64,000 nt of DNA from NCBI RefSeq assembly GCF_900182635.1, contig NZ_FXTD01000013.1:1-64000 (forward strand), given 5' to 3'. A program made the translations under genes and the position numbers. Below are positions 34,341 to 43,688 of this stretch, piece after piece; position 1 is the stretch's first letter, and each line of letters begins with the position of its first letter. The notes below the pieces were generated by a model, which was not told where the DNA came from, ran no database searches, and worked only from the letters and a program-made list of their open reading frames with translations. Source of the stretch: Halorubrum cibi (GTDB lineage Archaea > Halobacteriota > Halobacteria > Halobacteriales > Haloferacaceae).

Positions 34341-35258
34341 ATGCCGACAGCAACCGCCGGATTCGTCGGACTCGGGATAATGGGCCTGCCGATGGCGAAG
34401 AACCTCCTCGACGCGGGGTACGACGTCGTCGGGCACAACCGCTCGGACGAGCCGGTTGAGGAACTCGTGGCGTACGGCGGCGAGGACGGCGGGTCGCCCG
34501 CTGGCGTCGCCGAGCGGAGCGACGTCGTCTTCCTCTGTCTTCCCGACTCGCCGGCGGTTGAGGACGTCGTGCTCGGCGAGGGCGACGAACCCGATCCGGT
34601 GATCGACGGCGTGAGCGACGGGATGGCCCTCGTCGACCACTCGACCATCTCGCCGACCGTCGCGGAGGCGATCGCCGAGCGGCTCGCCGAGGAGGGCGTC
34701 GACGTCCTCGACGCGCCCATCTCGGGCGGCGAGTCGGGCGCGATCGAGGGCACCCTCTCGATCATGGTCGGCGGCGACGAGGACGTCCTCGCGGAGTGGA
34801 GGGAGGCCCTCGAGGTCACGGGCGAGACCGTGACACACTGCGGGCCGAGCGGGGCCGGACAGACGACGAAGGCGTGCAACCAGATCGTCGTCTCCGCACA
34901 GATGGTCGCGGTGAGCGAGGCGCTGGTGTTCGCACACAACGCGGGAGCGGACCTCGAGGCGGTCGTGGACGCGATAAGCGGCGGCGCGGCGGGCTGTTGG
35001 ACGCTCGACAATCGGGCCGAGTCGATGATCCGCGGCGACTTCGATCCGGGCTTCTTCGCGGAGTACCAGTACAAGGACCTCCGGATCGCGACGGACGCCG
35101 GCGAGGCGTTCGGCTCTCCGATGCCCCAGACCGAACTCGCCCACGAGCTGTACAAGTCCATGGTCCAGAACGACATGGGCCGCGACGACAACTCGGGAGT
35201 GATGCAGATCCTCGAGATGCTGGCGGGTGAGGAGGCCCGAGTCGACGGCGGGAATTGA
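34341..35258 (+). CDS. 2-hydroxy-3-oxopropionate reductase-like / 3-hydroxyisobutyrate dehydrogenase family
   Basis: 305 residues. Rossmann motif GFVGLGIMGLPMAKNLLDAG, then VDHSTISPTVA, LDAPISGGESGA, the catalytic Lys motif TTKACNQIVV, and substrate C-terminal segment DPGFFAEYQYKDLRIA. Compared with the paralogue at 26647 this one keeps the canonical lysine-Asn motif. CTTTATGA about 27 nt upstream fits a leaderless start. Tartronate semialdehyde or 3-hydroxyisobutyrate are the usual substrates. Confidence 0.88.
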   Translation: MPTATAGFVGLGIMGLPMAKNLLDAGYDVVGHNRSDEPVEELVAYGGEDGGSPAGVAERSDVVFLCLPDSPAVEDVVLGEGDEPDPVIDGVSDGMALVDHSTISPTVAEAIAERLAEEGVDVLDAPISGGESGAIEGTLSIMVGGDEDVLAEWREALEVTGETVTHCGPSGAGQTTKACNQIVVSAQMVAVSEALVFAHNAGADLEAVVDAISGGAAGCWTLDNRAESMIRGDFDPGFFAEYQYKDLRIATDAGEAFGSPMPQTELAHELYKSMVQNDMGRDDNSGVMQILEMLAGEEARVDGGN

Positions 35259-35330
35259 TATCCACGAACATGGGTATCGATCGGTGGATTCAGGAATATT
35301 TATTCGCCGACGTGCGGTATCCCGGCGTAG

Positions 35331-36503
35331 ATGTCGATCACCCTGCCCGGCCCGACACTGGGCGTCGTCGGCGGCGGACAGCTCGGACGGATGCTCGCGG
35401 AGGCGGCCTCGCCGCTCGGCGTCGACGTGGTCGTCTTAGACCCCACGCCGGAGTGCCCGGCCTCGGGGGTCGCCCGCGACCAGATCGTCGCCGACTTCGA
35501 CGATCCCGACGGGATCCGCGAACTCGCCGCGCGCGTCGACGCACTCACCTTCGAGATCGAGCTCGCCGACCCCGAGGTGCTGGCGGCGGCGGGCGCGGAA
35601 CACGACGTGCCCGTCCAGCCGGATCCGGGAACCCTCGAGACGATCCAGGACAAGCTGGTCCAGACGGAGGCGCTCGCCGACGCGGGGATCCCCGTCCCGG
35701 AGTTCGCCGCCGTCGCGACCGCTGACGGGCTCGAGCGCGTCGTCGAGGAGTTCGATGGTGTCATGCTCAAGGCCCGCCGCGGCGGCTACGACGGCCGCGG
35801 GAACCTCCCGGTCCGCGAGCCCGAGCAGGCCGCCGACGCGCTCGCCGAGGTCGGCGGCGACGCGATGGCCGAGCGGTTCGTCGACTTCGAGCGCGAGATC
35901 GCCGTGATGGGACTGAAGGGAGCCGACGGCGCGACCCGGACCTACCCCGTGACGGAGACGGTCCACCGCGAGGAGATCCTCCGCGAGAGCGTCGCCCCCG
36001 CCCGCGCGGACGACGACGTGATCGCCCGCGCCGAGGCGGTCGCGGCGGACGTCCTCGACTTCCTCGACGGGCGCGGCGTCTACGGGATCGAGCTGTTCGA
36101 GACCCGCGAGGGAGACGTGCTCGTCAACGAGATCGCGCCGCGCCCGCACAACTCGGGCCACTGGACGATCGAGGGGACGCGGACCTCGCAGTTCGAGAAC
36201 CACGTCCGCGCCGTGCTCGGCTGGCCGCTCGGCCCGACGGACCTCGTCGCGCCCGCGGTGACCGCGAACGTGCTCGGAGACACCGACGAGAGCCGGTCCG
36301 CGACCCTCCACGGCGTCGAGACGGTCCTCGACGCGCCGGACGCTGACCTCCACTGGTACGGCAAGGACGACGCGCGCCCCCTCCGGAAGATGGGCCACCT
36401 GACGCTGACCGACGCGACGGCGGATCTGGAGCCACCCGCCCGCGACGCGCTGTTGTCGCGAGCGCGAGAACTCCGAGACAGGGTGACGTTCCGCGAGGCG
36501 TAG
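35331..36503 (+). CDS. purK: 5-(carboxyamino)imidazole ribonucleotide synthase
   Basis: 390 residues, ATP-grasp enzyme of purine biosynthesis, which converts AIR, bicarbonate and ATP to N5-CAIR. GVVGGGQLGRMLAEAASPLG near residue 11, KARRGGYDGRGN near 147, and the ATP-binding ELFET...NEIAPRPHNSGHWTIE segment identify PurK, with LRKMGHLTLT near the end. The partner purE (usually adjacent or fused) is not in this window. TATTTATTC about 30 nt upstream supports the ATG. Confidence 0.95.
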   Translation: MSITLPGPTLGVVGGGQLGRMLAEAASPLGVDVVVLDPTPECPASGVARDQIVADFDDPDGIRELAARVDALTFEIELADPEVLAAAGAEHDVPVQPDPGTLETIQDKLVQTEALADAGIPVPEFAAVATADGLERVVEEFDGVMLKARRGGYDGRGNLPVREPEQAADALAEVGGDAMAERFVDFEREIAVMGLKGADGATRTYPVTETVHREEILRESVAPARADDDVIARAEAVAADVLDFLDGRGVYGIELFETREGDVLVNEIAPRPHNSGHWTIEGTRTSQFENHVRAVLGWPLGPTDLVAPAVTANVLGDTDESRSATLHGVETVLDAPDADLHWYGKDDARPLRKMGHLTLTDATADLEPPARDALLSRARELRDRVTFREA

Positions 36504-36515
36504 GGCGGCGGCCGC

Positions 36516-38237
36516 TCACGACACCTCTGAGGACGCGTCGATCGGGTCGGCGTGCTCGTCGGCCTCGACGAACTCGACGCCGACGATCTCGAACCGCGCG
36601 CCGCCGTCCTCGCCGTCCGTCGCCTCGATCGACCAGCCGTGTGCCTCGACGACGTCGCGGACGATCGCCAGTCCGAGCCCTGTTCCTGGCTCGCGCGTCG
36701 TGAACCCGACGTCGAAGACGCTCTCGCGTTCGGACTCGGGGATTCCGGGGCCGTCGTCCGCGAGGAAGAACCCGTCCGGCAGTCGGCCGACGGTCACCGT
36801 CACCGGTCCGTCGGCGTGATCGCGGGCGTTCCGCACGAGGTTGTCGAGCACTTGCCGAAACCGGACGCGGTCCGCTGAGACGACCGCGCCGACGACCGCG
36901 TCGTCGACGACGACCGTGAGGTCGCCGTCCGCGATATCGTCCTCGACCGAGGTGACGGCCTCCTTGAGCGGGACCGATTCGAACTCGGTCACGGTCTCGC
37001 CCTGTCTCGAGAGCTGTAACAGATCCTCGAGGAACGCCGTCATGCGGTCGGTCGTGGACTGGATCCGCTCGAAGTACTCCGGGTCCCCCGTCTCGCTCGC
37101 GAGCTCCGCGTAGCCGGAGATGACCGAGAGCGGGTTCCGGAGGTCGTGTGAGACGACCCCCGCGAACGCGTCTAACCGTTCGTTCCGCTCCTCGAGGGCT
37201 CGCCGCTGCTTCTCTATCGTCGTCACGTCGCCGATCAGGACGACCCAGCCGTACGTCTCGCCGTCTCGCCGGAGCGGCGACCGGCTCAGCCGGAGGAACC
37301 GCCCGCCGTCGGGACCCTCGCGAGTCACGAGGACGTCGTCCGTGGCGGTTTCGAGCCGATCGTACTCCGGGAGGCGCGCCGAGGCCGCCGAGCCGACCGC
37401 GGCCTGTTGCTCGCCGACGACGGCCTCCGCCGCGGGATTGACGTCGACTATCGTCCCGTCGGCGTCGACGACGACCACGCCGTCGTCCATCTCCGAGACG
37501 ACGACCCGCGAGGCGATGGGCGTCAGATCGAGGAGCCGGTAGCGGAACATTGCCACTCCGAAACACGCCGTCGAGAGCGATAACGAGACGGGAGTCAGGT
37601 TCACCGGTCCCGTCCCGAACGGCGGCAGCGAGAGGGCCTCGAAGACGTTCAACGCGAGTGGGATCAGCGCCCCACAAATGAGCAACACGGCCTGCCGTTT
37701 CACCTGCCCACCGGAGCGGAACGCGTTCCCCACGACGAGGGCGGCTCCGGCGATGACTGCGACGTACGAGAAGGCAAGGTGGAACTGATACGCCGGACCG
37801 AGCGTCGTCTCCAACCGCGTCAGCGACCCGGTCGTTGCGAGTCCGACGTCGACGAGCGCGAGCGAGTACGGGTTCACGAACAGCAACGCGACTAACGCGA
37901 CGGGGACTGCCGTGAGCGCCGCGACGACCGGCGGTGTGAGGTTCTCGCCGCGACCGGTGTACGCCAGCGCGAACGCCAGCCAGGCAGATGGGGTGATGGC
38001 CGCACCGACGTGTAACAGGCGATGTGCGAACAGCTTCGCCTCGAGGGTGGTGCTCGCGAGTTGGATCCCGTACGTCGCGGCCCACACCGCTGCCGAGAGA
38101 CAGAGGACGACGAACGCGAGGACCGTTCGATCCCGCCGCTCCGCCGGGACCGACAGGGTCGCGTACCCCGCCCACAGCGACGCAACCAGTGCCGACAGAA
38201 AGAGCAAGAGGACGTAGGGGGTTGACTGCCACGGCAT
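36516..38237 (-). CDS. Sensor histidine kinase with 7TM N-terminal domain, PAS and kinase core
   Basis: 573 residues. Residues about 1-215 form seven membrane helices of the haloarchaeal 7TM sensor type. A PAS domain follows (MDDGVVVVDADGTIVDVNPAAE, about 235-345). HisKA has FAGVVSHDLRNPLSVISGY with the phosphorylated His. The ATPase domain has DNLVRNARDHA, ADDGPGIPESE and GTGLGLAIVRDVVEAHG (N, G1, G2 boxes). No response regulator is adjacent. The start is supported by ATTTAAGTATC near 38263-38275. The ligand is unknown. Confidence 0.92.
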   Translation of the reverse strand: MPWQSTPYVLLLFLSALVASLWAGYATLSVPAERRDRTVLAFVVLCLSAAVWAATYGIQLASTTLEAKLFAHRLLHVGAAITPSAWLAFALAYTGRGENLTPPVVAALTAVPVALVALLFVNPYSLALVDVGLATTGSLTRLETTLGPAYQFHLAFSYVAVIAGAALVVGNAFRSGGQVKRQAVLLICGALIPLALNVFEALSLPPFGTGPVNLTPVSLSLSTACFGVAMFRYRLLDLTPIASRVVVSEMDDGVVVVDADGTIVDVNPAAEAVVGEQQAAVGSAASARLPEYDRLETATDDVLVTREGPDGGRFLRLSRSPLRRDGETYGWVVLIGDVTTIEKQRRALEERNERLDAFAGVVSHDLRNPLSVISGYAELASETGDPEYFERIQSTTDRMTAFLEDLLQLSRQGETVTEFESVPLKEAVTSVEDDIADGDLTVVVDDAVVGAVVSADRVRFRQVLDNLVRNARDHADGPVTVTVGRLPDGFFLADDGPGIPESERESVFDVGFTTREPGTGLGLAIVRDVVEAHGWSIEATDGEDGGARFEIVGVEFVEADEHADPIDASSEVS

Positions 38238-38361
38238 GTGGTCGGATCTACCGGATCCTACGCCGTTCGATACTTAAATGGGCCGACCGCGCGGTTCGGT
38301 CTCCGTCGGTCGATATCGAGCCGCCGCGTCGAGGCCGGCCGAGAACCCGATACCGCCCGGA

Positions 38362-39903
38362 TCACCACTCCGAGAAGCCGCCGTCGACGAGCGTGTCCGT
38401 CTGGCGATCGATGTACGCCCGCTGGGTGTCGTGGACCGCATCGGCGAACGGTTCGTCCGCTTCGAGCCGCGATCGAACGCCGGCGCGCTTCCAGGCGGCC
38501 GGCGTCACCCGGTGGTCGACTCGGTATCGCAGCGGGGCGAGCCACGACTCCGCCTCGGTCTCCGAGCAGCCGGCCGTCCGGAGGCCGGCGGCCGCGTGGT
38601 CGAGGAGATCGTCGTATATTCGGTCGAGATCCGTCGTGTGCTCGCCGTCGTAGCCGATCCACTCCATGTCGGCCTCGAGGCCGTCGGCGACCGCGGCGTA
38701 GAAGTTGTCCCGTGCGGTCTCCCACTCCTGTCCGATGACGGGGTGTTCACGCCGCGGCAGCGCCCCCATCAGTCCCGCGAACGCCGCCTGGAACGCGATC
38801 GAGTCCCGGACTGTCGGCTGTGCGGGCACCGGACGGAACTCGATCCGGGCGTTCGCGCTGGAGCGGCTCGCCCCCTCGAACACCGGGCGGACCCATCGCC
38901 AGTAGGTGCCGTGTTTCGTCCGGAACGTGGCGAAGTCGTCGTCGAAGCGGTCGGTTCCGGGCGACTCCGGCATGGGAACCAGCGTCTCGTCGCTCGCGAT
39001 CCGGTCGACGGCGGTCTCGACGTCGTGGAAGTCGCGGGGGAATCTGACCTTGTCGGCGTCGGTCCGGGCGTTGAGCACGGACTCGAACACGTGGACTCGA
39101 TTCTCCGTCGCGCCCTCCTCGAGGACCCGCTCCGCGTCCCAGTCGTCGTCGTAGAGGTCCGGCGGGAGGAACGGTGAGTTCACGCCGAGTGCTAAAAGCG
39201 GCCCGGCGATCCGGAGCGCGTATCGGAAGTGGATCGGCAGCGTGTCGGCCTGTGCGACCTGATAGTGCGGCTGGATCGAGGTGATGAGGCTCTCGGGCAT
39301 CACCGTGTCCGCCCGCAGCGTGACGCCGGGCGCCTCCAGGGTGACGGACGCGTCATCGCCGGCGTTCGCCATCGCGTGGTAGCGGACGGCGTCGCTCATG
39401 TTGGCCGCGACCGTCACGCCGTCGAGGTCGACGTCGTCGGTGAGATATTCGCGGGCGGTCTCACCGGCGGGAGGGATGGTCCAGACGCCGTCGGAGACGA
39501 GCCGCATCCCCTCGACCCCCGCGGTGTTCTCCGCGGCCTCCAGGCGGGCCCGGACCTCCGCGAGCTGCGCGCGCAGCCCGTGATCGGAGAGCGGCTGGGG
39601 ACTCGTCGACATCTCGGCGTTGTGGAGTCCGAGCTCCTTCTCGAACCCCATCAGCTCCAGGAGTCGACGGGGCACGCGCATCAGCGCGTACTCGCCCGCG
39701 CGGGACTCCTCGCTCCAGCGGCCGTCGGCGACCGCGTAGAACTCGTACTCGAAGCCGACGATCGACTGGTGGTTGTCGAACGCCCCGTCGTGTAGTCCCT
39801 GTTTGACGACCTCCGCCTCCTCCTCGGCGCGCGCGGCGAACTCCTCCGCGTCGACGGCCAGCGCCTCCCGGACGCCGTCGGCGAGGGTCGACTCGGTGCT
39901 CAT
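38362..39903 (-). CDS. GCS2-type glutamate-cysteine ligase-like protein
   Basis: 513 residues. GCS2/COG2170 features: GFEYEFY near residue 50, LHNAEMSTSPQPL near 90, SIQPHYQVAQ near 202, LALGVNSPFLP near 235, and RIEFRPVPAQPT near 360. The family joins glutamate to an amine through an acyl-phosphate. Halophiles use gamma-glutamylcysteine as a thiol, so this is a candidate, but the sequence is long and diverged enough that the amine substrate is uncertain. TTTTATTAC about 27 nt upstream supports the ATG at 39903. Confidence 0.78.
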   Translation of the reverse strand: MSTESTLADGVREALAVDAEEFAARAEEEAEVVKQGLHDGAFDNHQSIVGFEYEFYAVADGRWSEESRAGEYALMRVPRRLLELMGFEKELGLHNAEMSTSPQPLSDHGLRAQLAEVRARLEAAENTAGVEGMRLVSDGVWTIPPAGETAREYLTDDVDLDGVTVAANMSDAVRYHAMANAGDDASVTLEAPGVTLRADTVMPESLITSIQPHYQVAQADTLPIHFRYALRIAGPLLALGVNSPFLPPDLYDDDWDAERVLEEGATENRVHVFESVLNARTDADKVRFPRDFHDVETAVDRIASDETLVPMPESPGTDRFDDDFATFRTKHGTYWRWVRPVFEGASRSSANARIEFRPVPAQPTVRDSIAFQAAFAGLMGALPRREHPVIGQEWETARDNFYAAVADGLEADMEWIGYDGEHTTDLDRIYDDLLDHAAAGLRTAGCSETEAESWLAPLRYRVDHRVTPAAWKRAGVRSRLEADEPFADAVHDTQRAYIDRQTDTLVDGGFSEW

Positions 39904-40041
39904 GCGATGGCCGGACGAACCCCTGTAATAAAAGAGCCCCGACCGAGACCGATTCCGCCCGACCGCTTCCCAGCGAGCCGCTCCACGCTGCTCGCCGCCC
40001 CGCATCGGCGCGTTTTTGCCCGCCGATCGCCGAACCGGCGT

Positions 40042-41838
40042 ATGGAGTTCGCCGCGTTCGCCGAGCGGGCGGGGAGACTGGAGGCCGAGCCGGCCGACCT
40101 CGAGACGACGTCGATCGTCGCCGATCTGCTCGCCGACGCCGGCGACGACCTCGAGACGGCGGTCCGCTTCCTGCTCGGTCGGACCTACCCCGCACACGAC
40201 GACCGGACCCTCGACGTCGGCCCCGCGTCGTGCCGGGAGGCCATCGCCCGCGCCGCCGGCCCGAACGTCACCGCCGAGGACGTGGAGGCGCGGCTCGCCG
40301 ATCGCGGGGAGATCGGCGCGGTCGCCGCCGGATTCGACTTCGGCGGCCAGCGGGGGCTCTCGGCGTTCGGCGACGGGAGCGACCCGCTCTCGGTCGCGGA
40401 GGTGGACGACACGCTCCGAGAGCTGGCGGCCGCGACCGGCCAGGGGAGCGAGTCCCGGAAGGTCGACGCGCTGTTCGGTCTGTTCAACCGCTGTGATCCG
40501 GCGGAGGCGAGGACGCTCGCTCGTCTGGTGCTCGGCGAGATGCGGATCGGCGTCGGCGAGGGCACCGCGCGGGACGCGATCGCCGAGGCGTTTCTCGCGG
40601 ACGTCGACGCCGAGCGAGAGGGAGGCCCGGGGACGGGGATTGACGGCGAAGGAGGACCGGAGACGGGGATTGACGGTGAGGGCGACGACACTGACCACGA
40701 GAACGAAGTCGCCGCCGGCCGAGCGACGGACGGGGCGTACGCGGCCGTCGAGCGCGCCCTTCAGGTGACGAACGATTACGGCCGCGTCGCCCGTCTCGCC
40801 CGCGAGGAGGGGAGAGAGGGGCTGGACGCCGAGCGGATCCGGGTCGGGAGGCCGATCCAGGCGATGCTGGCGCAGGCGGGAACCGCCGCGGACGCGGTCG
40901 AGTCGTTCGAGGAGGTCGCCGTCGAGACGAAGTTCGACGGGGCTCGCGTCCAGGTCCACTACGCGCCGGGACCCGACGGGTTCGGGCCGCAGCTCTACTC
41001 GCGGAACATGGACGACGTGACCGAGGCGTTACCGGAGATCGTCGAGTACGTGGCGGACCGCGTCGACGTCCCGGTCGTGCTCGACGGGGAGGTCGTCGCG
41101 GTCGACGACGACGGATCGCCCCTGCCGTTTCAGGAGGTGCTCCGTCGGTTCCGCCGGAAACACGACGTGGACCGGATGCGCGAGGCGGTGACCTGTCGGC
41201 TCCACGCGTTCGACTGCCTGCTCGCGGGCGACGACCTCCTGGAGGAGCCGCTCCGCGTGCGACACGATCGGCTCACGGACGTCCTGCCCGAGGCGGCCGC
41301 GGAGTTCCGCGTCGTCGACGACGCGGAGGCGGTGGCGCGGATCGAGTCCGCGGCCCTCGAGGCGGGTCACGAGGGCGTCATGCTGAAGAACCCGGCGTCG
41401 GCGTACACGCCCGGCAATCGGGGCCGCGACTGGCTGAAACGGAAGCCGGACGTCGAGACGCTGGACGCGGTCGTCGTGGGCGCGGAGTGGGGCGAAGGGC
41501 GTCGTGCGGAGCTGTTCGGGACGTTCCTGCTCGCGGTCCGCGACGGCGACGACTACGAGCCGATCGGGAAGGTCGCGACGGGACTGACGGACGAGGAACT
41601 CGCGGATCTCACGGAGCGACTGGAGCCGCACGTCGTCGCCGAGTCGGGGACTGAGCTCCGGATCCGGCCCGAGGTCGTCCTCGAGGTGGGCTACGAGGAG
41701 ATCCAGACGTCGCCGACGTACGGCTCCGGCTACGCCCTCCGATTCCCCCGGTTCGTCGGCGTCCGCGAGGACAAGTCCGTCGAGGCGGCCGACACGCTCG
41801 AACGGGTCGCGAGGCTCGCGGAGGGGGACGGCGACTGA
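40042..41838 (+). CDS. lig: ATP-dependent DNA ligase
   Basis: 598 residues. The adenylated lysine is K297 in the motif KFDGAR; further motifs are VVLDGEVVA, EGVMLKNPAS and DWLKRKPD. N-terminal DNA-binding domain (residues 1-235), nucleotidyltransferase, and C-terminal OB fold. An acidic insertion of about 35 residues (near 190-230) contains two 30-bp tandem copies. Divergent from the GCS2-like gene. It seals nicks in lagging-strand synthesis and repair. The ATG at 40042 starts the conserved fold; an upstream frame extends to 39907 but has no conservation. Confidence 0.95.
   Translation: MEFAAFAERAGRLEAEPADLETTSIVADLLADAGDDLETAVRFLLGRTYPAHDDRTLDVGPASCREAIARAAGPNVTAEDVEARLADRGEIGAVAAGFDFGGQRGLSAFGDGSDPLSVAEVDDTLRELAAATGQGSESRKVDALFGLFNRCDPAEARTLARLVLGEMRIGVGEGTARDAIAEAFLADVDAEREGGPGTGIDGEGGPETGIDGEGDDTDHENEVAAGRATDGAYAAVERALQVTNDYGRVARLAREEGREGLDAERIRVGRPIQAMLAQAGTAADAVESFEEVAVETKFDGARVQVHYAPGPDGFGPQLYSRNMDDVTEALPEIVEYVADRVDVPVVLDGEVVAVDDDGSPLPFQEVLRRFRRKHDVDRMREAVTCRLHAFDCLLAGDDLLEEPLRVRHDRLTDVLPEAAAEFRVVDDAEAVARIESAALEAGHEGVMLKNPASAYTPGNRGRDWLKRKPDVETLDAVVVGAEWGEGRRAELFGTFLLAVRDGDDYEPIGKVATGLTDEELADLTERLEPHVVAESGTELRIRPEVVLEVGYEEIQTSPTYGSGYALRFPRFVGVREDKSVEAADTLERVARLAEGDGD
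40621..40680 (+). repeat. Two 30-bp tandem copies inside the ligase gene
   Basis: 40621-40650 and 40651-40680 differ at four positions and encode two successive units of the type GGPGTGIDGE. They lie in a poorly conserved acidic linker between the N-terminal and catalytic domains. Confidence 0.9.
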
Positions 41839-41903
41839 CGGCCCGGTCCGGACCGTCGAAACGGATGACCACCCTCAAGGATCGAGCGCGCGGAACACGG
41901 GGT

Positions 41904-42638
41904 ATGACCGTCAGGTACGACGACCTCGGCGTGGAGTGGCTCGGCTACGCGACCGCACGCGTCTCCGCCGACGACGGCCCGGTGGTGTACACGGACCCCG
42001 GGAGATACGGCGTCCTCGACGACTACTGGGCCCGCGACGGCGACGTGGTACTCGTCACCCACGATCACCACTACGATCCGGCGGGGATCCGCTCCGTCGC
42101 CGAAGCGGACGCGACGCTCGTGATCTACGAGGCAGTCGACGTCGACCGGATCGGCCGCGACGTGGAATCCGTCGAGTCGCTCGCCGCCGACTACGACGTG
42201 GTCCGCGTCGACGACGAGGCCCGCGTCGACGTCGAGACCGGCGACGGAACCGTCACCGTCTGGACGGTCGCCGCGCACAACGAGCCGGACGGTCCCTGCG
42301 CGAACGACGACGGGACGGTTCCACACCCCGAGGGCTTCGGCTGCGGGTTCCTGTTCTCGATCGGGGACCGGACCGTACTCTGGCCCGGCGACGGCGACGC
42401 GCTCGACGGGCTCGCCGAGCTCGACGTGAACGTCCTCCTCGCGAACATCGGCGGGGGCGGGATCGTCTCAGACCGTCACGCCGCCGCCGACCTCGCGGAA
42501 CGAATGGTACCGGACCTGGTCGTCCCGATCCACTACGACACCTTCGACGACCTGGAGGCGGACGGGGAGGCGTTCGCCGGCGACGTCGCGTCTCGGTCGA
42601 TCCCGGTCGCGCTCGACGAGCGTTCCGTGGACCGGTGA
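41904..42638 (+). CDS. Metallo-beta-lactamase-fold hydrolase (UlaG/RomA-like)
   Basis: 244 residues. Metal motif HDHHYD (HxHxxD) near residue 52, LWPGDGDALDG replaces the typical third-His region, and HYDTFDD near the end gives the last His. This is the MBL-fold subgroup lacking several accessory helices and often acting on sugar phosphates or NAPE-PLD-like substrates. The ATG at 41904 is preferred to 41865 because it begins at the first conserved strand (TVRYDDLGVEWLGYAT). Confidence 0.8.
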   Translation: MTVRYDDLGVEWLGYATARVSADDGPVVYTDPGRYGVLDDYWARDGDVVLVTHDHHYDPAGIRSVAEADATLVIYEAVDVDRIGRDVESVESLAADYDVVRVDDEARVDVETGDGTVTVWTVAAHNEPDGPCANDDGTVPHPEGFGCGFLFSIGDRTVLWPGDGDALDGLAELDVNVLLANIGGGGIVSDRHAAADLAERMVPDLVVPIHYDTFDDLEADGEAFAGDVASRSIPVALDERSVDR

Positions 42639-42674
42639 AAGCGGTCGCGGGTGGGTTCTAGAGCTTCCCCGGAC

Positions 42675-43688
42675 TCACTCCTCGGTCTCGTACGGCTCGC
42701 CGACGACCGCCGGAATTCGCGTCTTCCCGTAGATCGTGAGCACCACGAGCACCGCGACGTACGGCAGCAGGTTGACCAACCGGGCCGAGACCTCGATCCC
42801 GACCGTCTGGAACTGGACGTTCAGCATGTCCAGCGCGCCGAACAGCAGCGCAGCCGCCGCGGCACCAACCGGGTTGTAGTTGCCGAACAGGTACGCCACG
42901 ATGGCGATCCAGCCGCGACCGTCGACCATCGTCGAACCGGTTCCCACGAAGTTCCCGGCGTGAGCGAGCAGCACGGCACCGCCGAGTCCCGCCATCGCGC
43001 CGGAGAAGATCACCGTCGCGTAGCGGACGCGGTTCACGTCGACGCCGGCAGTGTCGAGCGCCTCCGGGTTCTCCCCGGCGGCCTGTACCCAGTAGCCGTA
43101 CCGGGTGCGGTAGAGGAACACCCAGGCGACGCCGACGAGGACGATCGTGAGGAACACGAGCGGCGACTGCCCGAGCGCCAGCTCGTTGATGTTCGTGAGT
43201 CCCGGGCTCGACCGGCTCCCCCAGATGAGCGCCGCCGCGAACGGGGCGAACCCGAGGCCGATGAACCAGACCGCCAGCCCGGCGACGATCTGGTCGGCCT
43301 TGTACCGGATCAACAGGACGGCGAAGATCACGGTCAGGAGCGTCGTGACCGCGACCGCGACGAGGATCGCGGCCCAGACGTGTCCCTGCGTCGGCGAAGT
43401 CCCGCCGAGAGCGAACATCGTCCCGGCCGTGGTGAACGCGCCGATGATCATGAACCCCTCGAGGCCGATGTTGAACACGCCGCTCTTCTCGGCGTACAGC
43501 CCGCCGATCGCCGCGAGCGCGATCGGGGTCGCCATCTCCAGCGACCGAGTGACGAACCCCCAGGTGATCAGCCGGGAGAGGTCGACGTCGAACCCGAGAG
43601 CGAGGACCGCGGCGAGCACCGCGAGGACGACGAGCGTGATCCCGCCGAGCCGGAGCCGAGCGGCGTCGAGGTACTCGGAGCCGCTCAT
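42675..43688 (-). CDS. Nucleoside-type ABC transporter permease (BmpA-system, second permease)
   Basis: 337 residues, about nine membrane helices. The family hallmark GGLYAEKSGVFNIGLEGFMIIGAFT near residue 65 and the loop GENPEALDTAGVDVNRVRY (EAA-like) match nucleoside ABC permeases of the YufQ/NupQ type. Last gene of the importer operon; its ATG overlaps the upstream permease stop by 4 nt. Confidence 0.9.
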   Translation of the reverse strand: MSGSEYLDAARLRLGGITLVVLAVLAAVLALGFDVDLSRLITWGFVTRSLEMATPIALAAIGGLYAEKSGVFNIGLEGFMIIGAFTTAGTMFALGGTSPTQGHVWAAILVAVAVTTLLTVIFAVLLIRYKADQIVAGLAVWFIGLGFAPFAAALIWGSRSSPGLTNINELALGQSPLVFLTIVLVGVAWVFLYRTRYGYWVQAAGENPEALDTAGVDVNRVRYATVIFSGAMAGLGGAVLLAHAGNFVGTGSTMVDGRGWIAIVAYLFGNYNPVGAAAAALLFGALDMLNVQFQTVGIEVSARLVNLLPYVAVLVVLTIYGKTRIPAVVGEPYETEE

